Position numbers and translations under genes: made by a program
In this document: positions 52,485 to 61,221 of the stretch, one piece after another
How positions within the stretch are numbered: position 1 is the first letter of the stretch
Layout of the letters: each line of letters opens with the position of its first letter
From: G963676655 sp963678305
GTDB lineage: Bacteria > Verrucomicrobiota > Lentisphaeria > Victivallales > Victivallaceae
DNA length: 64,000 bases
NCBI GenBank assembly: GCA_963678305.2
Contig: CAXXVV010000011.1
Location: forward strand, 496,001-560,000
Direction of reading: 5' to 3'
The notes under the pieces: model-generated
Database searches by the model: none
What the model saw: only the letters and a program-made list of their open reading frames with translations
Told to the model about the DNA's origin: nothing

Positions 52485-53336
52485 ATGAATATTCGGCATA
52501 CGATAAAACCGCTTCTGGTTATATCGCTAGTTGGAATGGTTCAACTCAACGCGGAGCCAATTACTTTAAATTTGTGGAATGACGATCATCCGGGAATTAT
52601 CAAAGACGCGGGTAAGGAAAAAAGGTTTGCCAAATGGCCGCAAACCGTGGCCAATGTGAGCGTTCCCAATATGAAGGTTTACCTTCCGGCAAAAAGCAAA
52701 TCAACGGGAATTGCTCTGGTTTATTGTTCCGGGGGGTCATATAACAAAGTATCGTTCATGTCCGACTACGTGGGGAACGCGGATTATTTTGTGTCCAGAG
52801 GCGTGGCCCTGATTGTCGTCAAATACCGGACAAGTCCGCCCTCAAAAAATGTATCTGATGCGATGAATGACGGATTGCGGGCGGTACGGATTGTCAGGTC
52901 CCGGGCCCGGGAATGGGGTATCAATCCCGAAAAGATCGGAATGCTGGGTGGATCAGCGGGCTCAAATCTTATTTTAAATGCGGCGACTCATTGGGATAAA
53001 GGAGATAAAATGGCGGCAGACCCGATTCAACGGGTTAGCTCACGCCCTGACTTTATTGTCGTGCTTTGTCCGTGGCCGAATAAACAGTCTGCTTCAGACT
53101 TCAACATAAACAAGGAGACGCCGCCGGCTCTTTTATGTTCGGCTCGCGACGACAAAATCGCACCGACATCATTCTCCGAAGGAATACTTGCCGCTTACAA
53201 AAAAGTTGGCGTGCCGGCCAGACTCTGGACTGTCGATCGTGGCGGCCACCGGACATTCAGACCGGGTCTTCCCGGAGCGGGATGGAAGAATATATTATGG
53301 CCGTGGTTAAAAAGCATAGGCGTTGCATCGCAATAA
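52485..53336 (+). CDS. Secreted alpha/beta-hydrolase, BD-FAE-like carbohydrate esterase
   Basis: The 283-residue protein starts MNIRHTIKPLLVISLVGMVQ, a signal peptide cleaved about LNA/EP. The oxyanion stretch is LVYCSGGSYN. The nucleophile is Ser157 in MLGGSAGSN. The acid is Asp in CSARDDKIAPTS (about 224-228), and the base is His in GGHRTFRPG (about 258). These match acetyl/feruloyl esterases of the BD-FAE/Axe type that remove acyl groups from glycans. AAAACGGAG precedes ATG 52485, only 18 bp after the sialidase-like gene, so the two are co-transcribed. It likely de-esterifies the target glycan outside the cytoplasm. Confidence 0.88.
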   Translation: MNIRHTIKPLLVISLVGMVQLNAEPITLNLWNDDHPGIIKDAGKEKRFAKWPQTVANVSVPNMKVYLPAKSKSTGIALVYCSGGSYNKVSFMSDYVGNADYFVSRGVALIVVKYRTSPPSKNVSDAMNDGLRAVRIVRSRAREWGINPEKIGMLGGSAGSNLILNAATHWDKGDKMAADPIQRVSSRPDFIVVLCPWPNKQSASDFNINKETPPALLCSARDDKIAPTSFSEGILAAYKKVGVPARLWTVDRGGHRTFRPGLPGAGWKNILWPWLKSIGVASQ

Positions 53337-53468
53337 TAGAACTATGGTAAGCCAGGTAAAAGCATAATAGAATTGCTTTAAAACAGCCAATTGAAAAACG
53401 AACAGGATAGATCAGATAATTTATAATCAATTTGTCTGAAAATTATAATTAGTTAAAGAAAGAATATC

Positions 53469-54311
53469 ATGTTAGGAAAAGAATTACGCGCATGCCTTCA
53501 TGAAGGCAAAAATGTCTATGGAACACATGTGACTTACATGAGTAATATTAACGCGGCTGGAATGCTGCTTAATGTCGGACTCGATTTCGCATTTTTCTGC
53601 GGAGAACATATGGCGCTTGACCGTATTGAAACAGGTATGTTGTGCCGTTTCTTTTCAGCCAACGGTGTGGCGCCGATTGCCAGGATAAGCCATCCCGACG
53701 CAAGTGAAGCCTCTATGGCGCTGGATGTCGGGGCTCACGGTATTGTGGTTCCCTACGTCGAAACAGAGGAACAGGTCAAGGAACTGGTCGGAGCGGTTCA
53801 CTACCGTCCGGTCAAAGGACGAAAACTGGACGATCTTTTAGCCGGAAAAGAGCCAGTGACTGCAAAAATGAAGGAGTTTTTTGCCGATTTCAATCGCCAT
53901 AACTTTCTTATCATAGGCATTGAGAGTATTCCGGCTTTTGAGAACCTTGACGCGTTAATCAACATTAAGGGTGTCGATGGCGTTTTTATCGGGCCGCATG
54001 ACATGACTACATCGATGGGATGCCCGAACGAGTATCAGAATCCGGAGTATATAGCGGTGCTGAAAGAAATAATAATCAAATGCCGGAAAGCGGGCATCGG
54101 TGTCGGCGGGCATTTTCAGCCCGGCAACACTCCTGTTGAGCGCATGCATGAATTTATGGATTTGGGCATGAACTGGATACTGGATGCGTCCGATATCAAT
54201 TATGCGGTTGCGGGTCTTTCGGCCCGGCGCAGGAGCCTGGGGTTTGATGACGTATCCCCGGCTAATACCGCATTGAAAATTTGCGGCGGACCCAAAACTT
54301 GTGCCGGTTGA
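53469..54311 (+). CDS. HpcH/HpaI-family aldolase (2-keto-3-deoxy sugar acid aldolase-like)
   Basis: The 280 residues have the class II HpcH/HpaI barrel: GLDFAFFCGEHMALD with base His47 next to Glu46, Arg72 in IARISHPD, metal ligand Glu152 in IIGIESIPAFENL and Asp178 in GVFIGPHDMTTSMG. Members cleave 2-keto-3-deoxy sugar acids, for example 2-keto-3-deoxy-L-rhamnonate, to pyruvate and an aldehyde. With rhamnosidases in the same window this is a good candidate for a KDR-type aldolase, but the specificity is inferred. It heads a run with a 2-hydroxyacid dehydrogenase and a Gfo/Idh/MocA protein. The 132-bp gap before it shows no other gene. Confidence 0.9.
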   Translation: MLGKELRACLHEGKNVYGTHVTYMSNINAAGMLLNVGLDFAFFCGEHMALDRIETGMLCRFFSANGVAPIARISHPDASEASMALDVGAHGIVVPYVETEEQVKELVGAVHYRPVKGRKLDDLLAGKEPVTAKMKEFFADFNRHNFLIIGIESIPAFENLDALINIKGVDGVFIGPHDMTTSMGCPNEYQNPEYIAVLKEIIIKCRKAGIGVGGHFQPGNTPVERMHEFMDLGMNWILDASDINYAVAGLSARRRSLGFDDVSPANTALKICGGPKTCAG

Positions 54312-54357
54312 ATTAACCTTTTTTTGCGATTAAATGTTATTTGAGAAGAATATTGAA

Positions 54358-55308
54358 ATGAAAAAAATTGTTGTGCTTGACGGGTATACCCTGAATCCCG
54401 GAGATCTTTCGTGGGATAAATTAAAACAATCAGGTGATTGTGTCATTTATGATCGCTCCACGCCGGAGCAGGTCGTTGAACGGGCGGCGAACGCCGAATA
54501 TCTGCTGATCAATAAAATATCGCTGAACCGGGAAATTATCGCCCAATTACCCGCATTGAAATACATCGGGGTATTGGCGACCGGTTATAATGTTGTGGAC
54601 ATTCAGGCGGCGTCCGACTTCAAAATAACCGTAACAAATATTCCGGTCTACGGGACCGCGTCAGTGGCTCAAATGGTTTTCGCCCATATTCTGAACTTAA
54701 CGCAGCACGTGGCGGAACACGCCCGGGAAGTTGCCTGCGGGCAGTGGGGGAAATGTCCTGATTTTTGTTTTTGGAATTATCCTCTGGTTGAACTATGGGA
54801 AAGGACCATCGGTATTGTCGGTTACGGCAGAATCGGCCGGCAAACCGCACAGATAGCCCGGGCCTTCGGCATGAAGGTAATAGCGCATGATACGTATCAG
54901 GGAAATGACCGTGACGTTGAATTCGTTGACCTTGAAGAACTGTTCAAAAGATCTGATGTGGTCAGTCTGCATTGTCCCCTCACCGGTGAAAATGAAAGAT
55001 TTGTCGACAGGAATATGTTGGCTCTGATGAAAAAATCCGCTTTTCTCATTAATACCAGCCGGGGACCGCTTATTGACGAAACCGCGTTGGCGGACGCGCT
55101 TAACAATGGCGATATCGCCGGCGCCGGCCTTGATGTGCTTTCTGTTGAACCGGCCGGAGATGATAATCCGCTTTTAAGAGCCTCTAACTGTTACATTACT
55201 CCGCACATTGCCTGGGCGACCGCTTCCGCCCGTTCAAGATTGATGGATACGGCAGTGGAAAACCTTCGGGCATTTATGAACGGCCAACCGCAGAATACTG
55301 TAAATTAA
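54358..55308 (+). CDS. D-isomer-specific 2-hydroxyacid dehydrogenase
   Basis: I start at ATG 54358 (MKKIVVLDGYTLNPGDLSWD, 316 residues) because GAGAAG is suitably spaced; an ATG at 54334 is less likely. The NAD site is GIVGYGRIG at 152-160. The catalytic set is Arg235 in NTSRGPLID, Glu264 in LSVEPAGDDN and His283 in TPHIAWAT. Members reduce 2-oxo acids such as hydroxypyruvate, glyoxylate or pyruvate. Behind an aldolase that yields pyruvate and an aldehyde, a lactate/glycerate-type step is plausible. It is cytoplasmic; the substrate is not proven. Confidence 0.93.
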   Translation: MKKIVVLDGYTLNPGDLSWDKLKQSGDCVIYDRSTPEQVVERAANAEYLLINKISLNREIIAQLPALKYIGVLATGYNVVDIQAASDFKITVTNIPVYGTASVAQMVFAHILNLTQHVAEHAREVACGQWGKCPDFCFWNYPLVELWERTIGIVGYGRIGRQTAQIARAFGMKVIAHDTYQGNDRDVEFVDLEELFKRSDVVSLHCPLTGENERFVDRNMLALMKKSAFLINTSRGPLIDETALADALNNGDIAGAGLDVLSVEPAGDDNPLLRASNCYITPHIAWATASARSRLMDTAVENLRAFMNGQPQNTVN

Positions 55309-55331
55309 TTCTTTTTGACGAAAATCCTAAT

Positions 55332-56282
55332 ATGAGTCTGGTAAAAAATACAAGCAATATCAGGTTGGGCATGATCGGCCTGAATAAAGGGAATGAGCAT
55401 CCTTATTCCTGGAGCGCCATCTTTAACGGATACAATGTCCGGGCTATGCTTGAGCTATGTCCTTCGGAATCCATTCCGGTGTATTTGGGGAAGGAGCCAC
55501 GTGATAAATTACGTATTTCCGGAGCCAGGGTAACTCATGTTTACTGCAATAATCGTGACGATGCCGAAAAAGTGGCTGAATGTTCACTGGTAGACAATAT
55601 AGTCGATAGTCCGGAGGAATTGATCGGTAAGGTGGACGCGGTGATAATCGGAACGGATACAGGTAGTGATCATCTGAGTATGGCTCGTCCTTTTGTCGAG
55701 TCGGGAGTCCCGTTGTTTATTGATAAACCGCTCTGTGATAACGAGGCTGATCTGGAAACATTCAAGCAATGGATCAAGGAGGACAACAAGCCGATAATGT
55801 CTTCAAGCTGCTTCCGCTACGCCAAAGAATTTCTGCCCTACAGAATATCGACCCATGAACTGGGCGATTTGCGGTTTATTTCAATGACTATCGGAAAAAA
55901 GTGGGAGACTTACGGCATCCATGCGCTTGAAGCAATATATCCGATTGCGGGACCTGGATTCAAAACCGTCAGGAATACGGGAACAGAGGAGCGTAATATT
56001 GTTCATCTGACTCATTCCCGCGAGATTGATATAATTATTGCGGTTATCAAAGATCTGAAATATGGCGGCATGCAGATTGTCGGCAGCGAAGGCTATGTAA
56101 ACGTCGGGTTTCAAGATACTTTTTTTGCTTTCAAAGCTCAACTGCAGGCATTTATCGATTTTCTTCGTACCGGCAGATACCCCTTTCCGCCGGAGGAGAC
56201 ATTTGAACTTATCAGACTGGTGGCAGGTGCGATTCAAAGCCGTGATCACAATGGTCTGGCAATTAATCTTGAAGCAAAGTGA
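55332..56282 (+). CDS. Gfo/Idh/MocA-type oxidoreductase-like protein
   Basis: The 316-residue protein has a Rossmann-type N-terminus (NIRLGMIGLNKGNEHPYSWS), the strand DAVIIGTDTGSDHLSM and the motif VPLFIDKPLCDNEADLE, in which DKP replaces the usual EKP. SSCFRYAKEFLPYRISTHEL begins the second domain. It is shorter than typical family members, and the Gly-rich loop is degenerate (GLNKGNEH in place of GxGxxG). It may not use NAD(P) in the normal way. The esterase gene starts 4 bp downstream. Substrate unknown; probably a sugar derivative. Confidence 0.85.
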   Translation: MSLVKNTSNIRLGMIGLNKGNEHPYSWSAIFNGYNVRAMLELCPSESIPVYLGKEPRDKLRISGARVTHVYCNNRDDAEKVAECSLVDNIVDSPEELIGKVDAVIIGTDTGSDHLSMARPFVESGVPLFIDKPLCDNEADLETFKQWIKEDNKPIMSSSCFRYAKEFLPYRISTHELGDLRFISMTIGKKWETYGIHALEAIYPIAGPGFKTVRNTGTEERNIVHLTHSREIDIIIAVIKDLKYGGMQIVGSEGYVNVGFQDTFFAFKAQLQAFIDFLRTGRYPFPPEETFELIRLVAGAIQSRDHNGLAINLEAK

Positions 56283-56286
56283 TCTT

Positions 56287-57183
56287 ATGAATTATCAAAA
56301 GTTTTTCCTGACGAGTTTGTTTGGTGCTATGTTTACAGTTGCACCTTCAGGCACAGAGCACGTTGACAGTGACAAGTCCGGTTCGAGGATTGTCAAAGAG
56401 ATCTTTTACAGTAAAATTCTGAAGAAAAAGAAAAACTTCACGGTAGTTTTGCCGGAAGGATATGATAAGTCTGGTGCGGGGTATCCGGTTCTGTACCTGT
56501 TTCATGGCCGCGGCCGGCACGAGCGCAGCCTGGTTGACAATCCGCAGTCATGCGCTCCATTGATGCAGGCAAAATTTGTCATAGTCCTGCCTGACGGTGA
56601 CGATAATTGGTACATTAACAGTCCGGTGGATAAAGCAAGCAGGTACAATGATTATATTGAAGAATTAATTTCCTTTGCGGAAAAGAAATACCGGATCAGT
56701 AAAGACCGGAATAAACGCGGCTTGTCCGGTTGGAGCATGGGCGGGTATGGCTGCACCATCTTTGCCGAAACCCATTCCGACCGGTTTTCGGCTCTGGCGC
56801 CGATAATCGGCTTGCTGGATTACCCCCGCCGCGGTTATCCTCGCGGGCAAAGTTATTCAATACAGTTCAAGCGCTTTGGTAAAGATCCGGCCGGGTGGAA
56901 AAAATATAATCCGTTTACTTATGCCGGCAACTTGAAAAATATGCAACTGCTTATAATTACCGGTAAAAAATGTTTTACACGAACAATGAACAGGAATTTT
57001 GTCGCCCGGCTTCAGGAATTGAAGATCCCGGTTACATATATCGAAGCGGAGGGCGGTCACAGCTTTCAGCTGGTCACCGAAGCTTTGCCAAAAGTCGTAA
57101 GCTTCATGAACCGGACGATCGCAGATTCTTTAAAATCAGAAAACCATGAAAAGGCTGAAAAAAATGAAAAAGATGCATTTTGA
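56287..57183 (+). CDS. Esterase (alpha/beta-hydrolase, esterase-D/feruloyl-esterase type)
   Basis: ATG 56287 (MNYQKFFLTSLFGAMFTVAP, 298 residues) is right behind the preceding stop; a longer ORF frame upstream is a shadow. The N-terminus is a likely signal peptide. VLYLFHGRGRHERSL is the oxyanion region. Ser150 in RGLSGWSMGGYG is the nucleophile. VTYIEAEGGHSFQLV ends with the catalytic His (about 257). Members release acetyl or hydroxycinnamoyl groups. It is the second secreted esterase of this run. It overlaps the following cupin gene. Confidence 0.9.
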   Translation: MNYQKFFLTSLFGAMFTVAPSGTEHVDSDKSGSRIVKEIFYSKILKKKKNFTVVLPEGYDKSGAGYPVLYLFHGRGRHERSLVDNPQSCAPLMQAKFVIVLPDGDDNWYINSPVDKASRYNDYIEELISFAEKKYRISKDRNKRGLSGWSMGGYGCTIFAETHSDRFSALAPIIGLLDYPRRGYPRGQSYSIQFKRFGKDPAGWKKYNPFTYAGNLKNMQLLIITGKKCFTRTMNRNFVARLQELKIPVTYIEAEGGHSFQLVTEALPKVVSFMNRTIADSLKSENHEKAEKNEKDAF

Positions 57184-57499
57184 TGAAGGTAATGCGGTTG
57201 AAAATCCAATCGGGGTACTGCGCAAGACTCTTGCATATAATGACGAAGCGATGCTTTGTACTTTTGAATTGAAAAAAGGGGCTCGAATTCCGTTGCACAA
57301 TCATCCGGCCGTGCAAATCGGCTACGTCATTTCCGGCCGGGCTGAGTTTATTTCAGAGGACAATATTGCCAACTTTGAAGCTTCTGCCGGTGATTCTTAC
57401 GTATTTGACGCTAATGAAATACATGGTGCCATAGCGCTGGAGGATACGTTTTATATCGAAGTATTCACGCCATCCCGCGATGAGTTCAAAGATTCATGA
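57164..57499 (+). CDS. Small cupin-domain protein
   Basis: I start at ATG 57164 (MKKMHFDEGNAVENPIGVLR, 111 residues), 10 nt after AAAAGG; ATG 57146 is the alternative. It is a single cupin barrel: first motif GARIPLHNHPAVQIGYVISG (two His and a nearby Gln), second motif YVFDANEIHGAIALEDTFYI. Metal ligands are His in HNHP and the His of EIHG. Such proteins isomerise, bind or sense small sugars or acids; function unknown. The start lies inside the esterase gene by 20 bp, implying translational coupling. Confidence 0.87.
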   Translation: MKKMHFDEGNAVENPIGVLRKTLAYNDEAMLCTFELKKGARIPLHNHPAVQIGYVISGRAEFISEDNIANFEASAGDSYVFDANEIHGAIALEDTFYIEVFTPSRDEFKDS

Positions 57500-57814
57500 T
57501 ATTTAAATAATCTTATTCACAGTTCAACTTTCTTTTTCCTGTTATTGCGCAAACAAAAGTTTGAAAAGTTGTACCAGGTCAAGTGATAAATAAATCTTTT
57601 TTCAATGTGTTCTGCAACTAAGTGGTTTGTATTTGCAATAAGCATGGGCGGTGATGTTTTTGAAGATTACATTTTTGTTATAAGTTGTTGATTAAAAAAC
57701 ATTTATTTTTTTTGTAACAAACACTTGAAACGCTCTTTTTTATGAATATTTTATTTATATTAATGTATTAATTATTAGTCAAAGATATTATATTTATTTA
57801 ATGGAGCGGGAGAG
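57500..57814. other. AT-rich intergenic region, 315 bp, no gene seen
   Basis: I see no coding sequence. TTTGTTA (57674-57680) and TAACAAA (57715-57721) form a loose inverted repeat, followed by TTGAAA (57725-57730) and TATTTT 16 bp further on, a weak candidate promoter for the gene at 57815. Confidence 0.5.
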
Positions 57815-58591
57815 ATGGATCTCAAAAAGCTTGAATTGCCGGGACTGGAATTAGTCGATCCGAATACTGAATACAGCTGTAATGAACAAATTTTCTACAT
57901 TGATTTTGATGGTGTTGAAAACGTCTCATACAACAATGACGCGTTGGATATTCACATCGACAATATAACCGTATCTTCATCCGGTTTGTCTGAAGAAGAA
58001 CAGTTCCAAATTATTACCGAATTGAATAACACCTTTGCCGGGACCGGGATATATTTCACCGCAAATGTCACGGCGAATATGAAGTATTCAACAATCTACG
58101 TCGGGGATGCGGGAAATGCTTTTGCGGAGTACGGGCATTGTATGGGGGTGGCTGAGACTGTTGATACCGGGAATTTGATCCATGATGACAACGCCTTTGT
58201 CTTCTCGAATATTTTAGATTCAACAATAGAAATTACTGAAATCATTTCTCACGAAGCAGGTCATTTGCTGGGGTATCGCCATGTGGGGGAAGTGTCTGCC
58301 GAGCAGGATATTACGGATTTTTGCGCGACTGCGTCAATTGACATCCTGGGGCCAGGGGAAAGCAGCTATTCCGGAAACTATCATATTAGCGATGACGACC
58401 TGTATACGTTTACTTTTATTGCCGAGGCTGGAGATGTTTTCGGGATTAAAGTAGAGTCAGAATCAGGTTTATTTGGTATTGATGTTGATCTTGCAGTTTG
58501 CGGTTTGGAACAAGCATGCCTCTTATCGCATACAAGAAACCCCCTCCTCGACATTTGCCTTATTAGATTTTCAGCTGTACTCGGAGGCTAA
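57815..58591 (+). CDS. N-terminal part of a frameshifted double-zincin protein
   Basis: The ORF (258 residues, MDLKKLELPGLELVDPNTEY) contains a zincin motif HEAGHLLGYRH at residues 146-156 (Zn ligands His146, His150, His156; base Glu147) after a globular domain, but I see no clear Met-turn after it. A PPC-like beta-domain (about 172-225, SYSGNYHISDDDLYTFTFIA) follows and is interrupted. After residue 241 the reading continues sensibly only in the next frame: a fifth C in the run at 58540-58544 looks like the error or mutation. With one C removed, one reading frame of 1104 residues spans 57815-61130. No standard signal peptide. GGGAG precedes the ATG. Confidence 0.82.
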   Translation: MDLKKLELPGLELVDPNTEYSCNEQIFYIDFDGVENVSYNNDALDIHIDNITVSSSGLSEEEQFQIITELNNTFAGTGIYFTANVTANMKYSTIYVGDAGNAFAEYGHCMGVAETVDTGNLIHDDNAFVFSNILDSTIEITEIISHEAGHLLGYRHVGEVSAEQDITDFCATASIDILGPGESSYSGNYHISDDDLYTFTFIAEAGDVFGIKVESESGLFGIDVDLAVCGLEQACLLSHTRNPLLDICLIRFSAVLGG

Positions 58592-61130
58592 TAATGGTGA
58601 TGTAAATGATCCCAGTGAGATAATTTTTATGGCTACTGAGTCAGGAACGTATAGTATAAGCATACAAACAGACCCCGATGCTGCAGGATTACTGAATGGA
58701 GGAGATTTTAATATTGAAGTCGAGAAGGATGGCTATTCCTCCCCCTTGCCGGAAACGGTATATCTTAATCTTAATACAGAATTCAATTTATCAGCCCGGG
58801 AGTTTATAAATATATATAATCATCATATATGGGATAGTGGCGCAACTTGGGGAGAATCCGTCGGGGGGTATTATGTTAATCCCGAGTATTTAAATTGGGA
58901 AGACGAGGAATGTCTTGGTGGCTATTACGACGAAATTTATGGAGATGGCGCATCATTGGAAAAAACTTCTGTAGAGATGAAAGAGATATTGCGTGATATT
59001 TTTCTTTTTGGTATAAACGGAAGCAGTCAATATCAAGGAATAATTCGGCATCTGGAAAAAATTTTTAATGGATACAATATCGACTTTGTAACAAGTCGAG
59101 ACTCTCTCGATGAATGTACAACCGTTAATATTTCTTATTATATTACTGATGGAGAAGATATTCTAAATGGATTTTCTCAAAGAATAGATGTTGGAAATCA
59201 ATATAATGATAACGTATATATAAGCGGTCAAATTTATGGTTCGGATTTTTCCCGAATTATAGAAAATTATGCTCTTGCCATTGCTCATGAATTAGGTCAT
59301 TCATACGGGTTAAGTCATGCGATCAATTCATCAAATGACAATATCATGTCTTATGTCGACAATCCTGTAGCGTTCTCTAATGATACTCAATACTACTCTG
59401 GAATAACAGAATTGCTTGGTGGAGAATACATCTGGGGGGTACAAGACTCATCAACAATTTTGGATTTGACCTTGGGTTCTACTGCGAACCCTCCTTCGGA
59501 CCATATCGGAAACACATTTGCGGATGCAACGATTATTGCGATCGGAGATGCGTACAATTACGAAGAATATGTCGGTTATGGCGATGCTTATGATTATTAC
59601 ACCTTTGACGTCAGCAATCCCGGGCAATTCAATATTGCTCTGACGGAGCTCGATTCTAAGGTCATGTTGGGTTTGTATGTCTTTGACGGTGCGAAATACA
59701 AAAAGGTCAAAAGTGCCTCGGCCAAGACCGATAAGGTTACCGGTGAAACCGCCGCGGTTCTGGAGGATATCCTGCTGGACAACGGAACATATTATCTGGA
59801 AGTTGCGTCCGGAGACAAGGGCAAGGGCAAGTGCAATACCAATTACACGCTGGACATCACCCCGGACTTTTTACCGCCTAAGTCGGATGATGAATTTGAT
59901 TTCAAAACCGGAGCCGGAACCCCGGAGGTTATTGTTCTTAACGCCCAGGATGATGCCACTACTTCCGGCTGGGTCGGGTTTGGAGACCCGCAGGATGTAT
60001 ATATTTTTGATGTGGCAAATGCCGGAGTTTTCAATATTGATTTGACCGATCTGGATGCCCGGGCCGGAATTGCGATCTATTATGAAGACGATTCAAAAGG
60101 CTCCGTAACTTATAAAAGAGCTAAGAGCGCCGGAGCCAAATATGATAAGATAACCGGAGAGACAGTTGCGTCCCTGGGTAATCTTCTGCTGAACTCCGGG
60201 ACATATTATTTGGAGGTTATTTCCGGGGACAAGGGTAAGGGCAGGGATAATACCAATTATACGCTGAACATAGATGGCAATACATTCCCTGAAGCAACTG
60301 ATGATAATTATGATTTTAAAGATATGCTGGGGGATTTTAATATTATTGATCTGGATAATGGAGGCGATGGTCTTGCGTCCGGCTGGGTCGGATTCGGTGA
60401 CTGCGCCGATGTTTACTGTTTTACTCCGGACAGCAGCGGCCTTTATGATATTGCCCTTGCCGGCCTGACTGCCAAAACCAATATGAGTGTCTGGTATTTC
60501 GACGAAGCCAAAGGATGTTTCAAGTCGATATCCAAAGCAAACGGCTCGGAAAAAACAGGAAGCGCATTGATCAATGATTTTAACCTGACTGGCGGTGTTA
60601 ATTATTATATAGCAATTGAATCCGGAGACAAAGGAAAAGGCAAGTGCAACTCCTACTATGAACTGAATGTTGATGGAACTTATATTGATCTTGGGGGAGA
60701 TTTCAGCAATGCGCCGGTAGATGTTGGCGATTTTGGAGAGTTTGCCGGAAAAAAACGAAAAAGTCTGATCGGCAACGAATGGATAGGAATGGCTGATGCT
60801 ACGGATTATTATGGCTTCGAAATCGCTGACTACTATTATTACAATGGCCAGAGGTATGATTTCAACGATCCGGTGTGGGTTAAGATGGAGTTTGATATAT
60901 CAGGTGATGCGGTTATTGAATTTAGTATGCTGGATAAAAATGGCTCCGTCATTGACAGCACATTTGTGATTGATGTAAATGAGAAGGGAACTGATGGCGT
61001 TTTACAATTGGATTGGATATATCCTGGCGAATACTTCTTAAAAGTGGAAGCGATATCCGGAGGCGCTGAATATACCATGTATGGTTTTGGCAATGATTAC
61101 GAAATAGCTGATCCTCCCTGGGTGACATGA
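58473..61130 (+). CDS. C-terminal part of the frameshifted double-zincin protein, with four PPC-like repeats
   Basis: In this frame true coding begins about 58545 (SSTFALLDFQLYSEANNG completes the PPC-like domain begun upstream); the earlier residues are shadow. It contains a second, complete zincin motif HELGHSYGLSH (272-282 of the ORF, AIAHELGHSYGLSHAINSSN) with a Met-turn NIMSYVD, so an M10-like metalloprotease domain. From about residue 350 come beta-domains repeated three times plus a divergent fourth, each with a GF/YGD..DVYxFD start and the SGDKGKG..NTNYTL end. These look like pre-peptidase C-terminal repeats. A secreted or surface protease is likely; it is not in the glycan-enzyme set. 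Start coordinate is that of the open frame. Confidence 0.82.
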   Translation: MVLMLILQFAVWNKHASYRIQETPSSTFALLDFQLYSEANNGDVNDPSEIIFMATESGTYSISIQTDPDAAGLLNGGDFNIEVEKDGYSSPLPETVYLNLNTEFNLSAREFINIYNHHIWDSGATWGESVGGYYVNPEYLNWEDEECLGGYYDEIYGDGASLEKTSVEMKEILRDIFLFGINGSSQYQGIIRHLEKIFNGYNIDFVTSRDSLDECTTVNISYYITDGEDILNGFSQRIDVGNQYNDNVYISGQIYGSDFSRIIENYALAIAHELGHSYGLSHAINSSNDNIMSYVDNPVAFSNDTQYYSGITELLGGEYIWGVQDSSTILDLTLGSTANPPSDHIGNTFADATIIAIGDAYNYEEYVGYGDAYDYYTFDVSNPGQFNIALTELDSKVMLGLYVFDGAKYKKVKSASAKTDKVTGETAAVLEDILLDNGTYYLEVASGDKGKGKCNTNYTLDITPDFLPPKSDDEFDFKTGAGTPEVIVLNAQDDATTSGWVGFGDPQDVYIFDVANAGVFNIDLTDLDARAGIAIYYEDDSKGSVTYKRAKSAGAKYDKITGETVASLGNLLLNSGTYYLEVISGDKGKGRDNTNYTLNIDGNTFPEATDDNYDFKDMLGDFNIIDLDNGGDGLASGWVGFGDCADVYCFTPDSSGLYDIALAGLTAKTNMSVWYFDEAKGCFKSISKANGSEKTGSALINDFNLTGGVNYYIAIESGDKGKGKCNSYYELNVDGTYIDLGGDFSNAPVDVGDFGEFAGKKRKSLIGNEWIGMADATDYYGFEIADYYYYNGQRYDFNDPVWVKMEFDISGDAVIEFSMLDKNGSVIDSTFVIDVNEKGTDGVLQLDWIYPGEYFLKVEAISGGAEYTMYGFGNDYEIADPPWVT

Positions 61131-61221
61131 TATTTTAAGACGATGACTCTATATATGATATTGAGAGATCCCTGGAGCGTTAAAAATGATCCTAATCAGG
61201 CTTAAGGACTGACAAGAAACC

